Part shown: positions 1 to 9,882 of the stretch, in pieces
Layout of the letters: each line of letters begins with the position of its first letter
Position numbering within the stretch: the first letter of the stretch is position 1
Assembly: GCF_001293775.1 (NCBI RefSeq)
Contig: NZ_LGLN01000045.1
Location: forward strand, 22,747 to 86,746
DNA from: Pseudomonas syringae pv. cilantro
GTDB lineage: Bacteria > Pseudomonadota > Gammaproteobacteria > Pseudomonadales > Pseudomonadaceae
DNA: 64,000 nucleotides
Direction of reading: 5' to 3'
Program-made: the position numbers and the translations under genes
Notes under the pieces: model-generated
Databases searched by the model: none
What the model was told of the DNA's origin: nothing
What the model saw: the letters and a program-made list of their open reading frames with translations, nothing else

Positions 1-551
1 CCCCCCCCCCCCCCCGCCCTCCACGCTTCCCGCGTCATCTCCCAGACCTCAACCCCATACCGCCCACCGACAAACTCATCTTCATGCGTGCCCACCACAC
101 GCATGCCCTCGTTGATCGAGATGCGGCGGGACGCTTCATTCAGGACGGCCTTGGGAACTTGCATCAGCGGCATGTTCAGCACTTCAAACCAGTAACGGTT
201 GATAGCCTGGCACGCTTCCGTCATGTAGCCGTTGCGCTGCCAGTTCGGGTGCAGCCAGAAGCCGCGGTTGTTACCGGGCTGGGTCATGAGGGTGATGCTG
301 CCGATAATGTCGTCAGGAGCGCTTTGCAGACGGATCATCCAGTGCCACTCAGTGCCTCGGGCGATGGCGGGCAGTGCAACGTCCTCGATGTAACGCAGCG
401 CACCCTCTTCCGGATAAGGCCAAGGGACGCGGCTATAGAGGTAGCGCACGATGTCCCAGTGCGGGAAGCACCGCTGGACGTCGGCTGCATCCTCCAGCCG
501 AAGTGGTGTCAGCAATAGCCGATCGGTCTGCAAAGTTGGTGTGGCGCTCAC
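1..551 (-). CDS. GNAT family N-acetyltransferase (3' end outside window)
   Basis: Reading leftward from a GTG at 551 gives an open frame of about 183 codons with no stop before the window edge. The start reads V/M-SATPTLQTDRLLLTPL, the usual opening of RimJ/RimL-type acetyltransferases. It is followed by a conserved stretch with the W-H-P-N-W-Q-R-N-G-Y-M-T-E-A signature of the acetyl-CoA site. The family transfers acetyl from acetyl-CoA to an amine; the substrate here is unknown. The coding end runs into a 15-base C tract at positions 1-15, read in frame as glycines. That is either the true C-terminus region or a sequence/assembly edge. The start is judged from family alignment, not from a strong ribosome site. 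Confidence 0.8.
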   Translation of the reverse strand, partial: MSATPTLQTDRLLLTPLRLEDAADVQRCFPHWDIVRYLYSRVPWPYPEEGALRYIEDVALPAIARGTEWHWMIRLQSAPDDIIGSITLMTQPGNNRGFWLHPNWQRNGYMTEACQAINRYWFEVLNMPLMQVPKAVLNEASRRISINEGMRVVGTHEDEFVGGRYGVEVWEMTREAWRAGGGG

Positions 552-673
552 GACGAATTCCTTCTCGGTCAGTAGTCCCTACAGGATGAACGGTCTCTGT
601 ACCGGGGATTTACGCCGAACTGCACGACGCGAATCAAGGTCTATGCAACATCTTTTATACATCGGAAAGCCTA

Positions 674-1204
674 GTGCCCAGAATCATTACGGATCAGACG
701 CCTCAGACTGTGGCAGATGAGCAGCAGACCAAGCTATTTGGCTCGCCCAAGGAGCGACTGGATTTTTATCGGCGCGAGATTCATTACGAAACCACCAACC
801 TGTCCAACCGCACCAACGCGTATCTGTCGGCACAGTCGTTTCTGGTGATTGCCTATGCGTCGTCGATGGCGAACATGAACCCGGAGTGGGGCGTGATGTT
901 CACGCTCGTCGTGCCGCCCATGCTGGCCTTGTTGGGATTGCTCAGCACGCTGTTCGCCTGGCCCGGCATTCGGGCAGCGTGCGACATCATTCAGCACTGG
1001 CATCACAAGCAAGCACAACTGTTGCGCAGCGAACCGGTGATCGGACTGACCTATGATGACTCGCCACTGTTCAGCGACTGGGAATCCAGCGAGACCGGGC
1101 CGAAGAAGTCCCTGCTGTTCTCCAAGCGCACCCCTTGGCTGTTCAGCTTTTTCTGGATTTTCCTCGGCAGCTTCGCAGTGTTCGTGCAGTTGATCGCGGA
1201 CTGA
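674..1204 (+). CDS. Orphan membrane protein, 176 aa
   Basis: I do not recognise this gene. It starts at GTG 674, preceded by a weak GGAAAG. The N-terminal half contains a segment rich in charged and polar residues (RLDFYRREIHYETTNLSNR). A hydrophobic segment follows at about residues 55-65, then a strong membrane segment at about 74-98. A second membrane helix lies at about 152-174, just before the C-terminus. A cytoplasmic loop with many charged residues separates the helices. The topology resembles small two- to three-helix sensor-like membrane proteins. Its neighbours, an acetyltransferase on the opposite strand and a porin, give no functional clue. Codon usage looks normal for the region, so I consider it a real gene. 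Confidence 0.65.
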   Translation: MPRIITDQTPQTVADEQQTKLFGSPKERLDFYRREIHYETTNLSNRTNAYLSAQSFLVIAYASSMANMNPEWGVMFTLVVPPMLALLGLLSTLFAWPGIRAACDIIQHWHHKQAQLLRSEPVIGLTYDDSPLFSDWESSETGPKKSLLFSKRTPWLFSFFWIFLGSFAVFVQLIAD

Positions 1205-1254
1205 GGGCCATCGGCTCTAGAGCGGAGGTAGACGTAGCCCTGCAATCGCCGCCT

Positions 1255-1305
1255 GTGACGCAGAGCGTCACGAGAGGCATGCCCACGCTGGAGCGGTGGG
1301 CACGA
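1255..1305. repeat. REP-type palindromic element
   Basis: Two hairpins lie side by side. GTGACGC and GCGTCAC (1255-1271) enclose the loop AGA, and GCCCAC and GTGGGC (1281-1301) form the second stem. The same pattern (GACGC-AGA-GCGTC, then a CCCACG-GGAGCG stem) recurs at 5461-5579. This is the short interspersed repeat commonly seen between genes in P. syringae. It lies between a rightward gene and the end of the convergent oprD-like gene. Confidence 0.75.
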
Positions 1306-1345
1306 TCAGGACGCAGGCGACTTTTTCGTCAAGCCGCCTCCCCCA

Positions 1346-2620
1346 TCAAAAAACGCTAATCGGGTAGTCGACAAAAATACGGGTCTCGTTACCGTCGCTG
1401 TTGTAAGCCTGTGCATCGTCTGACACGCGCAAGAATGAGTTGCGCAGGCGGATCGAGAGGTCTTTGGCCGGGCCGTTCTGGACGACGTAGGTCAGCTGGC
1501 TGAAGATCTCGCGCTCGGTGCCGTCGCCGCTGCCAACGGTGCCATCATCGATGTTGTCGCCGCGCACGTAGGCGGCCTTGTAGCTCAGGCCGGGCAGGAC
1601 CAGCCCGGACAGGTCGATGCCGTAGGCTGCTTGCCACGAGCGCTCGTCCTTGCCGTTGAAGTCGGACCAGTAGGAGTTGGCGAGGTAGATGGTGTTGCCG
1701 CCATCGCCGAAACCGCCGTCATTGCGGTAGCCGCCGTAGGCGTAACCCATGTCGCCGCTGCTGCGCTGATGCGCCAGGGTGAAGGAGTGAATGCCGACCG
1801 CCCAGGTTGCCGCCAGGCTCCAGATTTTATTGTCACGCGCATCGCTGGTGGTGAAGTCTTTATCCAGCGTGGTCTTGTAGCCGTTGAAGTCGAGGGTCAG
1901 CGACTGGTCTTCCGGCAAGGCAAAAACGTAGTTCAGGTTCAGGTACTGCTTTTTGAGCACGTCTTCGTTGTCGGAGGCGTAGAACGCGGCGCTGAATTCA
2001 TCGGTGAATTTGTAGCTGGCGCCGTAGACGTTGATGCTTTTCAGGTCACCACTGTCGCGGCCTTCGGCGCTTTTGCGCGCTTCCTGCGTGAAACGTCCGG
2101 CAACCACTTCAAGCCCGTCGATCTCTTTCGAGGTGATCATCGTGCCGGTGTAGCTTTCCGGCAGCAGGCGAGAGTTGTCGTAGCTCAGCACCGGCAGTTG
2201 CGGCATCTGGTCGCCGTACTTGATGACGGTGTTCGAGAAGCGCGCTTTTACCGCAGCACCTGCGCGGGACAGGTCATCGGCTGCAGCGCCGCTGTTGCCC
2301 TGTTTGAAGAAGTCGATGCCGCCATTACCACTGCGGCCTTTGCCACCATCAAGGCGAATGCCGTACAACGCGAAGGCATCGACGCCCACGCCAACCGTGC
2401 CTTGGGTGAAGCCGGATGCGAAGGTGCCCATGAAGGCCTGTCCCCATTCGGACTTGTCTTCACGGCCATTCTTGAAGTCGCGATTGATGTAAGCGTTGCG
2501 CAGGTTGATGTTCAGACTGCTGTCTTCGACGAACCCTTTTGAATCTGCCTGTCCCTGGGCCATGGCCTGACTGGCGCTGATGATGCCCAAAGCGAGCATA
2601 CCCATACGTTTGTTAAGCAT
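1346..2620 (-). CDS. OprD family outer-membrane porin
   Basis: The product is a 424-residue outer-membrane beta-barrel of the OprD family, which carries amino acids, peptides or small carboxylates through the outer membrane. A signal peptide of about 21 residues ends at AMA. After it comes the family-typical opening GFVEDSSLNINLRNAYINRD. The family sequence blocks are present, including YGDQMPQLPVLSYDNSRLLPESYTG and YKAAYVRGDNID. The protein ends in a phenylalanine (YPISVF), the expected signal for outer-membrane assembly. Length fits the family. The ATG at 2620 is preceded by AAGGAAG. Substrate cannot be read from the sequence. It stands alone; the next gene upstream is a small protein on the same strand. 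Confidence 0.93.
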   Translation of the reverse strand: MLNKRMGMLALGIISASQAMAQGQADSKGFVEDSSLNINLRNAYINRDFKNGREDKSEWGQAFMGTFASGFTQGTVGVGVDAFALYGIRLDGGKGRSGNGGIDFFKQGNSGAAADDLSRAGAAVKARFSNTVIKYGDQMPQLPVLSYDNSRLLPESYTGTMITSKEIDGLEVVAGRFTQEARKSAEGRDSGDLKSINVYGASYKFTDEFSAAFYASDNEDVLKKQYLNLNYVFALPEDQSLTLDFNGYKTTLDKDFTTSDARDNKIWSLAATWAVGIHSFTLAHQRSSGDMGYAYGGYRNDGGFGDGGNTIYLANSYWSDFNGKDERSWQAAYGIDLSGLVLPGLSYKAAYVRGDNIDDGTVGSGDGTEREIFSQLTYVVQNGPAKDLSIRLRNSFLRVSDDAQAYNSDGNETRIFVDYPISVF

Positions 2621-2850
2621 CTTGTCTTCCTTTTTTTCTGCAAATTAACACGCACTGTGGCAACGGCACATGGCTGTCCTGGCTTCCAGCCTATGAACAA
2701 GCAGTGTAGAGAGCCGCACAAAGTCATTGCAGTGAAGGACTACTGATGCACGTACAAGGAATGGGGCCACAGGCAGTGGGGCGCGAATCCTAGTCCCGGT
2801 GCCTGGGGGTGTCAAACCCACAAGTGGCCGGTCTGAAGCCGGTGTATTGC

Positions 2851-3057
2851 CTAATCTGTCAGCACGTGAAGCAGCGCTTCAAACTCGGCGTCGTTGAACA
2901 GTCCGGCCGGGTAACGCTGCAACAGCATTGCGCGCACGTCTGGCCTGGGTTTCGCGGGCCTGGTCATCCTTAACCAATCCGCCATTACCTGGCGGGCCTC
3001 GTTACTGTGGGAAGCAGATAAACCACGAACGTACTGCGGGCTCATCACTGCGTTCAT
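2851..3057 (-). CDS. Small conserved-looking protein, 68 aa
   Basis: A short open frame on the minus strand that I do not recognise. An ATG at 3078 is possible. The internal ATG at 3057 is the better start because AAGAGG lies eight bases before it, while the first ATG has no purine-rich leader. The product is soluble and basic, with the string RPAKPRPDVRAMLLQRYP in the middle and an acidic, helix-like end. It contains no membrane segment or signal peptide. It sits alone between the porin and the agu operon. Being real rather than chance is supported by the ribosome site and ordinary codon use, but the evidence is limited. Confidence 0.5.
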   Translation of the reverse strand: MNAVMSPQYVRGLSASHSNEARQVMADWLRMTRPAKPRPDVRAMLLQRYPAGLFNDAEFEALLHVLTD

Positions 3058-3198
3058 AACGAAAACCTCTTGATTCATGAGGGGCTAAATCTACTGATGC
3101 CATGTGACAGTCAAGCTAATAAAACAGGTTTGCGCCAATCGAATTTACTGTCACCGCTGATAAATCTGACGAGGGAGGTTATACAGTAACGTATAAAA

Positions 3199-3220
3199 AA
3201 GCCCATCAGATGATGGGCTT
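3199..3220 (-). terminator. Rho-independent terminator of aguBA
   Basis: AAGCCCATCA and TGATGGGCTT form a perfect 10-base stem with a two-base loop. On the minus strand it is followed by a run of T (the A run at 3195-3200 read in reverse). It lies about 57 bases beyond the aguA stop, as expected for the end of the leftward aguB-aguA transcript. Confidence 0.85.
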
Positions 3221-3276
3221 AGTAGAGCAAGATCGAGACCATTTAGTTACTGCAAGATACAACTAGTTACGAAGTA

Positions 3277-4383
3277 TTAGCCTTTGTAGGAGGCTGGTTG
3301 TTGCTGCGTCAGGCAGTGGATATTGCCGCCACCCAGCAGCAATTCCCGGCCAGGTGCCATCACGACCTCGTGCTCTGGAAACAGCTTTTGCAGGATTTCA
3401 CGGGCTTTTTCGTCCATAGGATCATCGAAGCTCGGCGCGATAATGCCGCCATTGACGATCAGAAAGTTCACGTAGGAACCGGCCAGACGCACCGACGGGT
3501 TGCGTTCCTGACTGCCATGCACCTGATCCACGCCGGCACATTCTTCTTCTGTGGCGAACAATGGGCCAGGAATCGGCATTTTATGAACGATAAACGAGCG
3601 CCCCTGCGCATCCAGGGTGTTTTCGAAAATACTCATCGCCGCATGGCAACGCGAGTAGTTGGGGTCTTCGGGATCATCGGTCCACGCCAGTAACACTTCA
3701 CCCGGACGCACATAGCAGCAAAAGTTATCCACATGCCCGTCGGTTTCGTCGTTGAACAGGCCATCAGGCAGCCAGATGATCTTATCCACAGCCAGATAAT
3801 CGCTGAGCACCGTTTCGATCTGCTCGCGAGTCAGGTGCGGATTACGATTGCGATTGAGCAGGCACTCTTCAGTGGTGATCAGGGTGCCTTCGCCATCGAC
3901 GTGGATCGAGCCGCCTTCCAGCACGAAGCCTTCGGTGGCGTAGCGCGGGCAGCGTTCGATTTCCAGCACTTTGCTGCCCAGCTGCGAGTCCAGATTCCAC
4001 GGCGCGTACAGCCCGCCGTCGAAGCCGCCCCAGGCATTGAATTCCCAGTTCACGCCACGCACTTCGCCCCGGTCGTTGATGACGAAGGTCGGACCACTGT
4101 CACGCACCCAGGCATCGTTGCTGCTCATTTCCACAACACGAATGTTCGGCATGTCGAGACGCGCTCGGGCGTTGTCATACTGCCCGGCGGACACTGCCAC
4201 CGTAACCGGCTCGAAGCGGGCGATGGCCTTGGCGATGGCAACGTGGGCGGCCTGCGCGGGCTTACCGCCAAGGCGCCAGTTATCCGGGCGCTCCGGCCAG
4301 ACCATCCAGATCTGGGTCTGCGGCGCCCATTCAGCTGGCATGTGGAAACCGTCGGCGCGTGGCGTGCTGTTGAGCGTGGTCAT
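3277..4383 (-). CDS. aguA: Agmatine deiminase
   Basis: AguA hydrolyses agmatine to N-carbamoylputrescine and ammonia in the cytoplasm, the first step of the arginine decarboxylase route to putrescine. The 368-residue length equals the usual Pseudomonas protein. Recognised features include the opening [20 protein letters not shown], the guanidine-binding block [13 protein letters not shown], the TDGHVDNFC histidine region, and the catalytic cysteine at about residue 357 in GGGNIHC near the C-terminus. The gene begins only five bases after the aguB stop, so the two are cotranscribed. The aguB product takes the next step. Confidence 0.96.
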   Translation of the reverse strand: MTTLNSTPRADGFHMPAEWAPQTQIWMVWPERPDNWRLGGKPAQAAHVAIAKAIARFEPVTVAVSAGQYDNARARLDMPNIRVVEMSSNDAWVRDSGPTFVINDRGEVRGVNWEFNAWGGFDGGLYAPWNLDSQLGSKVLEIERCPRYATEGFVLEGGSIHVDGEGTLITTEECLLNRNRNPHLTREQIETVLSDYLAVDKIIWLPDGLFNDETDGHVDNFCCYVRPGEVLLAWTDDPEDPNYSRCHAAMSIFENTLDAQGRSFIVHKMPIPGPLFATEEECAGVDQVHGSQERNPSVRLAGSYVNFLIVNGGIIAPSFDDPMDEKAREILQKLFPEHEVVMAPGRELLLGGGNIHCLTQQQPASYKG

Positions 4384-4388
4384 GGTGA

Positions 4389-5267
4389 TCAGGACTCCAG
4401 CGAACCGTCGAGGGTCTTGATCGCACCGTACAGGTTCGGACGGCGATCACGGAACGTGCCCCAGGCGCTGCGAATGTGCTCCAGTTCGTCCAGGTCGAAG
4501 CTGTGCACCAGCACGCCTTCTTCGGTTTCGTCGAGCTCGGCGACTTTTTCACCGAACTGGTTGGCGATGAACGACGAGCCGTAGAAGGTGATGTCGTAGC
4601 CGTCCTGTTCTTCGTTACCGATGCGGTTGCTGGCGATCAGCGGCATCAGGTTCGCGCCGGCGTGGCCTTGTTGCACGCGCTGCCAGTGGTCGCGGGAGCT
4701 GATGGTCTTGTCATGCGGCTCGCTGCCGATGGCGGTCGGATAGAACAGGATTTCTGCGCCCTGCAACGCCATGCTGCGCGCGCACTCCGGGAACCACTGA
4801 TCCCAACAGATGCCGACGCCAATTTTCGCGTAACGGGTCTGCCAGACCTTGAAGCCGGTGTCGCCCGGGTTGAAGTAGTACTTTTCGTGGTAGCCGGGGC
4901 CGTCCGGGATATGGCTCTTGCGGTAGATGCCCAGGTTGGTGCCGTCTGCGTCGATGATCGCGATGGTGTTGAAACGCGCACGACCCGCCAGCTCGAAAAA
5001 GCTGATCGGCAATACGACTTGCAGTTCTTTGGCGACTTTCTGGAAATGCTTGATCGCGACGTTGGATTCGAGGGTAGTCGCCAACTGCAGATAGTCCGGG
5101 TTCGGCTTCTGGCAGAAGTACGGAGTTTCGAACAGCTCCTGAATCAGGATGATCTGTGCGCCCTTGGCGGCAGCTTCACGCACCAGCTTTTCAGCGGTCT
5201 CGATGTTGGCTTCCAGATCCCAGGAGCAGGCCATCTGGGTAGCAGCGACAGAAACGATACGGCTCAT
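4389..5267 (-). CDS. aguB: N-carbamoylputrescine amidase
   Basis: AguB is a nitrilase-fold amidase that converts N-carbamoylputrescine to putrescine, CO2 and ammonia. The 292-residue protein starts at ATG 5267 ([17 protein letters not shown]), which has GGAG upstream. A longer reading to 5321 lacks such a site and is not family-like. The catalytic triad can be seen as Glu44 (IQELFE), Lys117 (YRKSHIPDG) and Cys154 (GICWDQWFP). It is the first gene of the aguB-aguA operon. An AT-rich leader with a short palindrome precedes it. Confidence 0.96.
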   Translation of the reverse strand: MSRIVSVAATQMACSWDLEANIETAEKLVREAAAKGAQIILIQELFETPYFCQKPNPDYLQLATTLESNVAIKHFQKVAKELQVVLPISFFELAGRARFNTIAIIDADGTNLGIYRKSHIPDGPGYHEKYYFNPGDTGFKVWQTRYAKIGVGICWDQWFPECARSMALQGAEILFYPTAIGSEPHDKTISSRDHWQRVQQGHAGANLMPLIASNRIGNEEQDGYDITFYGSSFIANQFGEKVAELDETEEGVLVHSFDLDELEHIRSAWGTFRDRRPNLYGAIKTLDGSLES

Positions 5268-5460
5268 GAAAATTTCTCCAGGGGCGGTTGCAAAGGACTT
5301 AACACCATAGCAGACAAGCAATGACGATTATGAACGCCTTTATATCGGATATAAATCGGCATTAAAAGCTTAAACTATACAAGCAGCGTATTAATTTGTT
5401 TATTTTGCCGATATTAATCCACTTAATACTCATGGCGGCGCTCATTTCTACGAGCTGGGC
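5268..5460 (-). promoter_or_regulatory. AT-rich promoter region of aguBA
   Basis: This stretch contains no gene and is much more AT-rich than its surroundings, which suits a promoter for the leftward aguB-aguA operon. Inside it, TATATC and GATATA flank a single base at 5341-5353, a short perfect-arm palindrome that could be an operator. A related CGATAT core recurs around 5408-5414. No regulator gene lies adjacent, so any assignment to an agmatine-responsive repressor is a guess. Confidence 0.4.
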
Positions 5461-5579
5461 GTAACGCGGAGCGTCACGAGCAGCGTTCCACGCTGGAGCG
5501 TGCGGAACGATGGGTGTCGGGCTCCACCTATGGTGCCCATGCTCCGCGTGGGTATGCCGTTCTGGACGCTCTGCGTCCT
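5461..5579. repeat. Inverted pair of REP elements (REPIN-like)
   Basis: Two REP copies face each other. The left copy has the GTAACGC/GCGTCAC hairpin (5461-5477) and the GTTCC/GGAAC stem (5485-5508). The right copy is the reverse complement of the same pattern, with GTGCCCATGCTCCGCGTGGG (5533-5552) then GGACGCTCTGCGTCC (5564-5578). The right copy directly abuts the stop codon of the aminotransferase gene at 5580, so the hairpin probably doubles as its mRNA 3' end. The single copy at 1255-1305 belongs to the same family. Confidence 0.75.
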
Positions 5580-8492
5580 CTATTCCAGCTCGAGGAGCAC
5601 CTTCGACACGTTATCGACAAAAAAATCCACGCTCTGGCGGGTGGTGCACATCGGGGGTTTGATTTTCAGGATGTTCAGATGATCGCCGGTGGGCTGCATG
5701 AAGATGCCCAGTTCACGCAAGCGCTCGCAGAGTTGCGCAGTTTCTTCTGTGGCGGGTTCCAGGGTCTGGCGGTCGCGGACCAGTTCCACGCCCAGGTAGA
5801 AACCCATGCCGTGCACCGCGCCCACCAGCGGATGTTTATCGGCAAGCGCCTGTAAGCGCGCCTTGAAGTGATCACCGACAATCCGCGCGTTGTCCCGCAG
5901 CTTTTCTTCTTCCATGACATCCAGCACCGCCATGCCGATCCGGCAACTCACCGGGCTGCCACCGGAGGACGAGAAGAAATAGCCCTCGGCCTCCAGCGCC
6001 TCGGCAATCTCGCGCCGAGTGATGACCGCGCCCAGCGGATGGCCGTTGCCCATGCCTTTGGCCAGAGTGATGATGTCCGGCACCACGCCCTGCTCTTCAA
6101 AGCCCCAGAAATAATGGCCGAGGCGGCCATAACCCACCTGCACTTCATCGGCGATGCACACACCGCCGACCGCGCGAACGCTCTGATAGACCTGTTGCAG
6201 ATAGCCAGACGGTAACGAAATACCGCCTGCATTGCCGTACACCGGCTCACAGATGAACCCCGCCACCTGGCGCGCTTGCCCGGCCAGCGTTGCCAGCACC
6301 TGATCGACGCTGCGCACATATTCCGGCGCACTGTCCGCGCCACGAAACGGCCCGCGATACGTGTTGGGTGCGGTGACCGGGTGCACCCAGTCCGGCCGGG
6401 TGCTGAGCGCCTGCGGGTTGTCGGCGATTGAAGTGGAGATGGCATCGGTCGCCACCGACCAGCCGTGATAGGCCTCCAAGACACTGAGCATGTCGCGCCC
6501 GCCGCTGAAGGCCCACGCCAGCCGGATCGCCAGATCATTGGCCTCGGTGCCGCTGTTGACCAGGAACACCCGGTCCATGCCGTCAGGTGCCAGCTTGAGC
6601 AAGCGTTCTGAAAACTCGGCAATCGCCGCGTAATGAAAGCGCGAGTTGGTGTTGAGCAATGACCACTGCCGAGCCGCTTCGTGGGCCATGCGTGGATGGC
6701 CGTGGCCGAGGACCGCGACGTTATTCAGCATGTCCAGATACGAGCGGCCGTGCATGTCGATCAAATGATTGCGCCAGCCGCGCTCGATCTGCGGCGGTGC
6801 CTGGTAATAGTGCTTCTGCGAACGGGCAAAACTGGCATCACGACGCGCCAACAACAGCGCGGCATCTTCCAGTGCTGGCGCGTCGCAATCAAAGCCCAGC
6901 AAGGTCGAGGGCGATGGGCAAAACCGGCGCCAGGCAGCGGCCCATGACGGTGTGGTGAACAGCGGCGGGCTGAGCTCTGGCGCCGTACACAATTGCAGCA
7001 ACAACGAACCGCCGCCCTGCCCGATCAGCGCGCCAGCCTGAACCTGCCCAGACAACGCAGCATCCGGCAGCACGCCCCACAGTTTCAACGTGATGCCGTC
7101 GCCGACCAGCAGCAACGCGGCATCGGCGGTCAGGCGGAGCGTGCCGTTGAACGGCGCATGCAGCGCTGTCTCGGCCGGTACATGCAGTTCGACGTGCAAC
7201 GCGAATGTTTCAGGCTCCTTCGCGCTGTCAGGCAGAGTGCGTGACAGGCGGTACTCACCAAAACGGCTGACCGCCAGCCCGTCATCGCCGGCCGCTTGCG
7301 AGAGCAAATATTCATCAAACCCGCTCTGCTCCCAATTGCCTGCCACGAAATGCTCGCTGAGCACGCCCAGATCGACCTGTTTCGGCTTGAGCCCTTGCAG
7401 ACCGGGCAGTAGCGGTTGGTAAGCGGGCTGCTCGACGGAAGGTAAATTCATCCCCACGGCCTGCAGGATTGCCGCCTCCATCAACGCCATCGGCACCGAA
7501 GTGGCAACGTCAAAAATGTTCCATTCGCCCGCCAGATTGGCCTGAATATAGGTGTTGTCAGGCTCGACACTCGCCTGTTGCTCGCTGCTGAGCACCAGCA
7601 CGGCAGAGCGGGCGACGATCAGCGGCCAGAGCGCCTGCAACTCTTCGGTCTTCAGTGGATTGAGCGCGTTATAAGCAACCACCGCAGGCAGGATGTACAG
7701 CGGATCGCCGTCGGCTTGGTGCAGCAGTGCGGCGCAGGTGACCGACAGATCGGCGACTCGCCAGGTGCTGAGCAGATCACCGAAATCGATCAGCCCCTGT
7801 ATCTGCCATTGACGACGACCATCACGCTGCCAGACCACGTTGTGCTCGGTGATGTCCAGATGCACCGCCTGCATCGGCAGCGCCGCAATCAATGGCAACA
7901 AACGATGATGAGCCTGCTCTGCCGCCTCGATCACGCAGGCGCGGGCGTCGGCATCCTTGAGCACCGGCAACAGATGTTTGATCAGCGCATGGGCATGACG
8001 CGGGTCCCATTGCAGAATACGTTCGAGGCCGGGGTGTTCGAAATCGGCCAGCGCCAGATCGACCCGCGCGCACAGCTCGCCAAGCCCGACGACGACCTCG
8101 CGGCTCAGATGCCCGGCATGCCCCAACGATTGCCCGTCGATAAATTCCAGCACGCGCACATGCACCGCCTGCCCATCGATCTCGACGGACAACAACTGCT
8201 CGGTGTCATTGGCACGGATCACGCCAGGCACGTTGACGGCGCCGTGGCGGCCGAGGTGTTGCAAGGCCGCGTGCTGGGCGTTCAGTTCGGCAGTCGAATA
8301 AGCGCCATGGCAGATTTTAAGAACGTACCGCCGCGTGTCGGTTTGCAGCAAAAAGTTACGATCCTGCTGACTGCCCAAGGCGCTCAACACGCCGCTCAGC
8401 CCATAATGTTGCGCGAGCAATTGCAGCGCCTGATCCACACTGACATCGGGGCAAGGCAGGCTGGAGCGTCGGATAAGCGTGGCGAGCGGCAT
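5580..8492 (-). CDS. Three-domain protein: phosphotransferase-like, M23-like, class III aminotransferase
   Basis: The 970-residue product joins three domains. Residues about 1-330 are an aminoglycoside-phosphotransferase/homoserine-kinase fold with the catalytic string [11 protein letters not shown] and the metal motif LIDFGD. Residues about 400-520 resemble the M23 peptidase beta fold ([11 protein letters not shown]). Residues about 550-970 are a PLP-dependent class III aminotransferase with [26 protein letters not shown] and the PLP lysine at about 812 in [12 protein letters not shown]. The relatives I know are annotated only as aminotransferases, and the substrate is unknown. ATG 8492 is preferred over TTG 8504 because GAGG then sits at proper spacing. 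The gene ends directly against a REP hairpin. It lies near aguBA but has its own promoter, so a link to polyamines is not shown. Confidence 0.85.
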   Translation of the reverse strand: MPLATLIRRSSLPCPDVSVDQALQLLAQHYGLSGVLSALGSQQDRNFLLQTDTRRYVLKICHGAYSTAELNAQHAALQHLGRHGAVNVPGVIRANDTEQLLSVEIDGQAVHVRVLEFIDGQSLGHAGHLSREVVVGLGELCARVDLALADFEHPGLERILQWDPRHAHALIKHLLPVLKDADARACVIEAAEQAHHRLLPLIAALPMQAVHLDITEHNVVWQRDGRRQWQIQGLIDFGDLLSTWRVADLSVTCAALLHQADGDPLYILPAVVAYNALNPLKTEELQALWPLIVARSAVLVLSSEQQASVEPDNTYIQANLAGEWNIFDVATSVPMALMEAAILQAVGMNLPSVEQPAYQPLLPGLQGLKPKQVDLGVLSEHFVAGNWEQSGFDEYLLSQAAGDDGLAVSRFGEYRLSRTLPDSAKEPETFALHVELHVPAETALHAPFNGTLRLTADAALLLVGDGITLKLWGVLPDAALSGQVQAGALIGQGGGSLLLQLCTAPELSPPLFTTPSWAAAWRRFCPSPSTLLGFDCDAPALEDAALLLARRDASFARSQKHYYQAPPQIERGWRNHLIDMHGRSYLDMLNNVAVLGHGHPRMAHEAARQWSLLNTNSRFHYAAIAEFSERLLKLAPDGMDRVFLVNSGTEANDLAIRLAWAFSGGRDMLSVLEAYHGWSVATDAISTSIADNPQALSTRPDWVHPVTAPNTYRGPFRGADSAPEYVRSVDQVLATLAGQARQVAGFICEPVYGNAGGISLPSGYLQQVYQSVRAVGGVCIADEVQVGYGRLGHYFWGFEEQGVVPDIITLAKGMGNGHPLGAVITRREIAEALEAEGYFFSSSGGSPVSCRIGMAVLDVMEEEKLRDNARIVGDHFKARLQALADKHPLVGAVHGMGFYLGVELVRDRQTLEPATEETAQLCERLRELGIFMQPTGDHLNILKIKPPMCTTRQSVDFFVDNVSKVLLELE

Positions 8493-8719
8493 GGGAGACC
8501 TCAATTATTGTCATACCCCGATGCAATGGACAGCGCTTCACGGGCAATCGGACAACTATAGGGCGATTGACGCTCGCCACCAATCCGGCGCGGCACCTCA
8601 GGTCGGGAAACCTGCGGCAGTTCTATTCAGCGGCCCACTCAGGTTTAATGACCTCATCCTGTCATACGCGCTCAAGCGCTATGCTGCACTACTTTCAGAA
8701 CTCACAAGAAGGTCAGTTC

Positions 8720-9802
8720 ATGCGAATACTCGTCACTGGGGGCGCGGGCTTCATCGGCTCCGCACTGATCCGCCATTTGATGAACAACACCGAACACGAC
8801 GTGCTGAACTTCGACAAATTGACGTACGCTGGCAACCTTGAGTCGCTGCAGTCGATTGCGACCAACACGCGCTATGAGTTCGTACAGGCCGATATCTGCG
8901 ATCAAGCCAAGGTCAGCGCAGTGCTGGAGCGGTTCGCACCGCACGCGATCATGCACCTGGCGGCTGAATCCCACGTCGACCGTTCTATCGATGGCCCGGC
9001 AGAGTTTGTGCAAACCAACATCGTCGGCACTTACAGCCTGCTAGAGGCCACGCGCGCCTACTGGCTGAAGCTGCCGGAAGTCGAGCGTCAGGCCTTCCGC
9101 TTTCACCATATTTCCACCGATGAAGTGTATGGCGACCTGCACGGTGTCGATGATCTGTTCACCGAAACCACGCCCTATGCGCCCAGTTCGCCGTACTCGG
9201 CGAGCAAAGCCGCGTCCGATCATCTGGTTCGCGCCTGGCATCGCACTTATGGCCTGCCGGTGGTGGTGACCAACTGTTCCAATAATTACGGCCCGTTCCA
9301 TTTCCCCGAAAAACTGATCCCGCTGGTGATTCTCAACGCCCTCGCGGGCAAGCCGCTGCCGGTGTACGGCAATGGCCTGCAAGTGCGCGACTGGTTGTAC
9401 GTTGAAGACCACGCGCGGGCGCTGCTCAAAGTGGTCACCGAAGGTGAGGTCGGCGAGACCTATAACATCGGCGGCCATAACGAGCAGAAGAACATCGACG
9501 TGGTACGCGGTATCTGCACGCTGCTCGATGAACTGGCCCCGCACCATCCGGCAGGCGTTCAGCACTACAGCGACCTGATCACCTACGTGGTTGATCGGCC
9601 GGGCCACGACCAGCGTTACGCCATCGACGCCAGCAAGATCGACAAAGACCTCGGCTGGACACCTGAAGAAACTTTCGAGTCCGGGCTGCGCAAGACGGTG
9701 CAGTGGTATCTGGACAACCTGGACTGGTGCCGCAGGGTCCAGGACGGCAGTTATCAGGGCGAGCGACTGGGCTTCAGCGAAAACAAAGATCTGATTGCCT
9801 GA
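8720..9802 (+). CDS. rfbB: dTDP-glucose 4,6-dehydratase
   Basis: RfbB (RmlB) converts dTDP-glucose to dTDP-4-dehydro-6-deoxyglucose, the second step of dTDP-L-rhamnose synthesis for lipopolysaccharide. The 360-residue protein begins at ATG 8720 ([17 protein letters not shown]), which has AAGGT nearby. The upstream extension to 8567 is not family-like. Visible features are the NAD-binding GGAGFIGS, the substrate block [13 protein letters not shown], the STDEVYGDL string, and the catalytic Tyr-Lys pair in [11 protein letters not shown]. rfbC follows 80 bases later on the same strand. rfbA and rfbD are not in the window. Confidence 0.96.
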   Translation: MRILVTGGAGFIGSALIRHLMNNTEHDVLNFDKLTYAGNLESLQSIATNTRYEFVQADICDQAKVSAVLERFAPHAIMHLAAESHVDRSIDGPAEFVQTNIVGTYSLLEATRAYWLKLPEVERQAFRFHHISTDEVYGDLHGVDDLFTETTPYAPSSPYSASKAASDHLVRAWHRTYGLPVVVTNCSNNYGPFHFPEKLIPLVILNALAGKPLPVYGNGLQVRDWLYVEDHARALLKVVTEGEVGETYNIGGHNEQKNIDVVRGICTLLDELAPHHPAGVQHYSDLITYVVDRPGHDQRYAIDASKIDKDLGWTPEETFESGLRKTVQWYLDNLDWCRRVQDGSYQGERLGFSENKDLIA

Positions 9803-9882
9803 TCGCCGCACTTTTCGATTGGCACACCTGAGTGCAGACTGTCGAACAGCCACTATTTATCGAAGATTGCAGGGGAAGTCAC

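Noticed and set aside
1631-2542. Long rightward open frame inside the porin gene
   Set aside because: It is an antisense shadow of the porin gene, lacks family features, and has no ribosome site.
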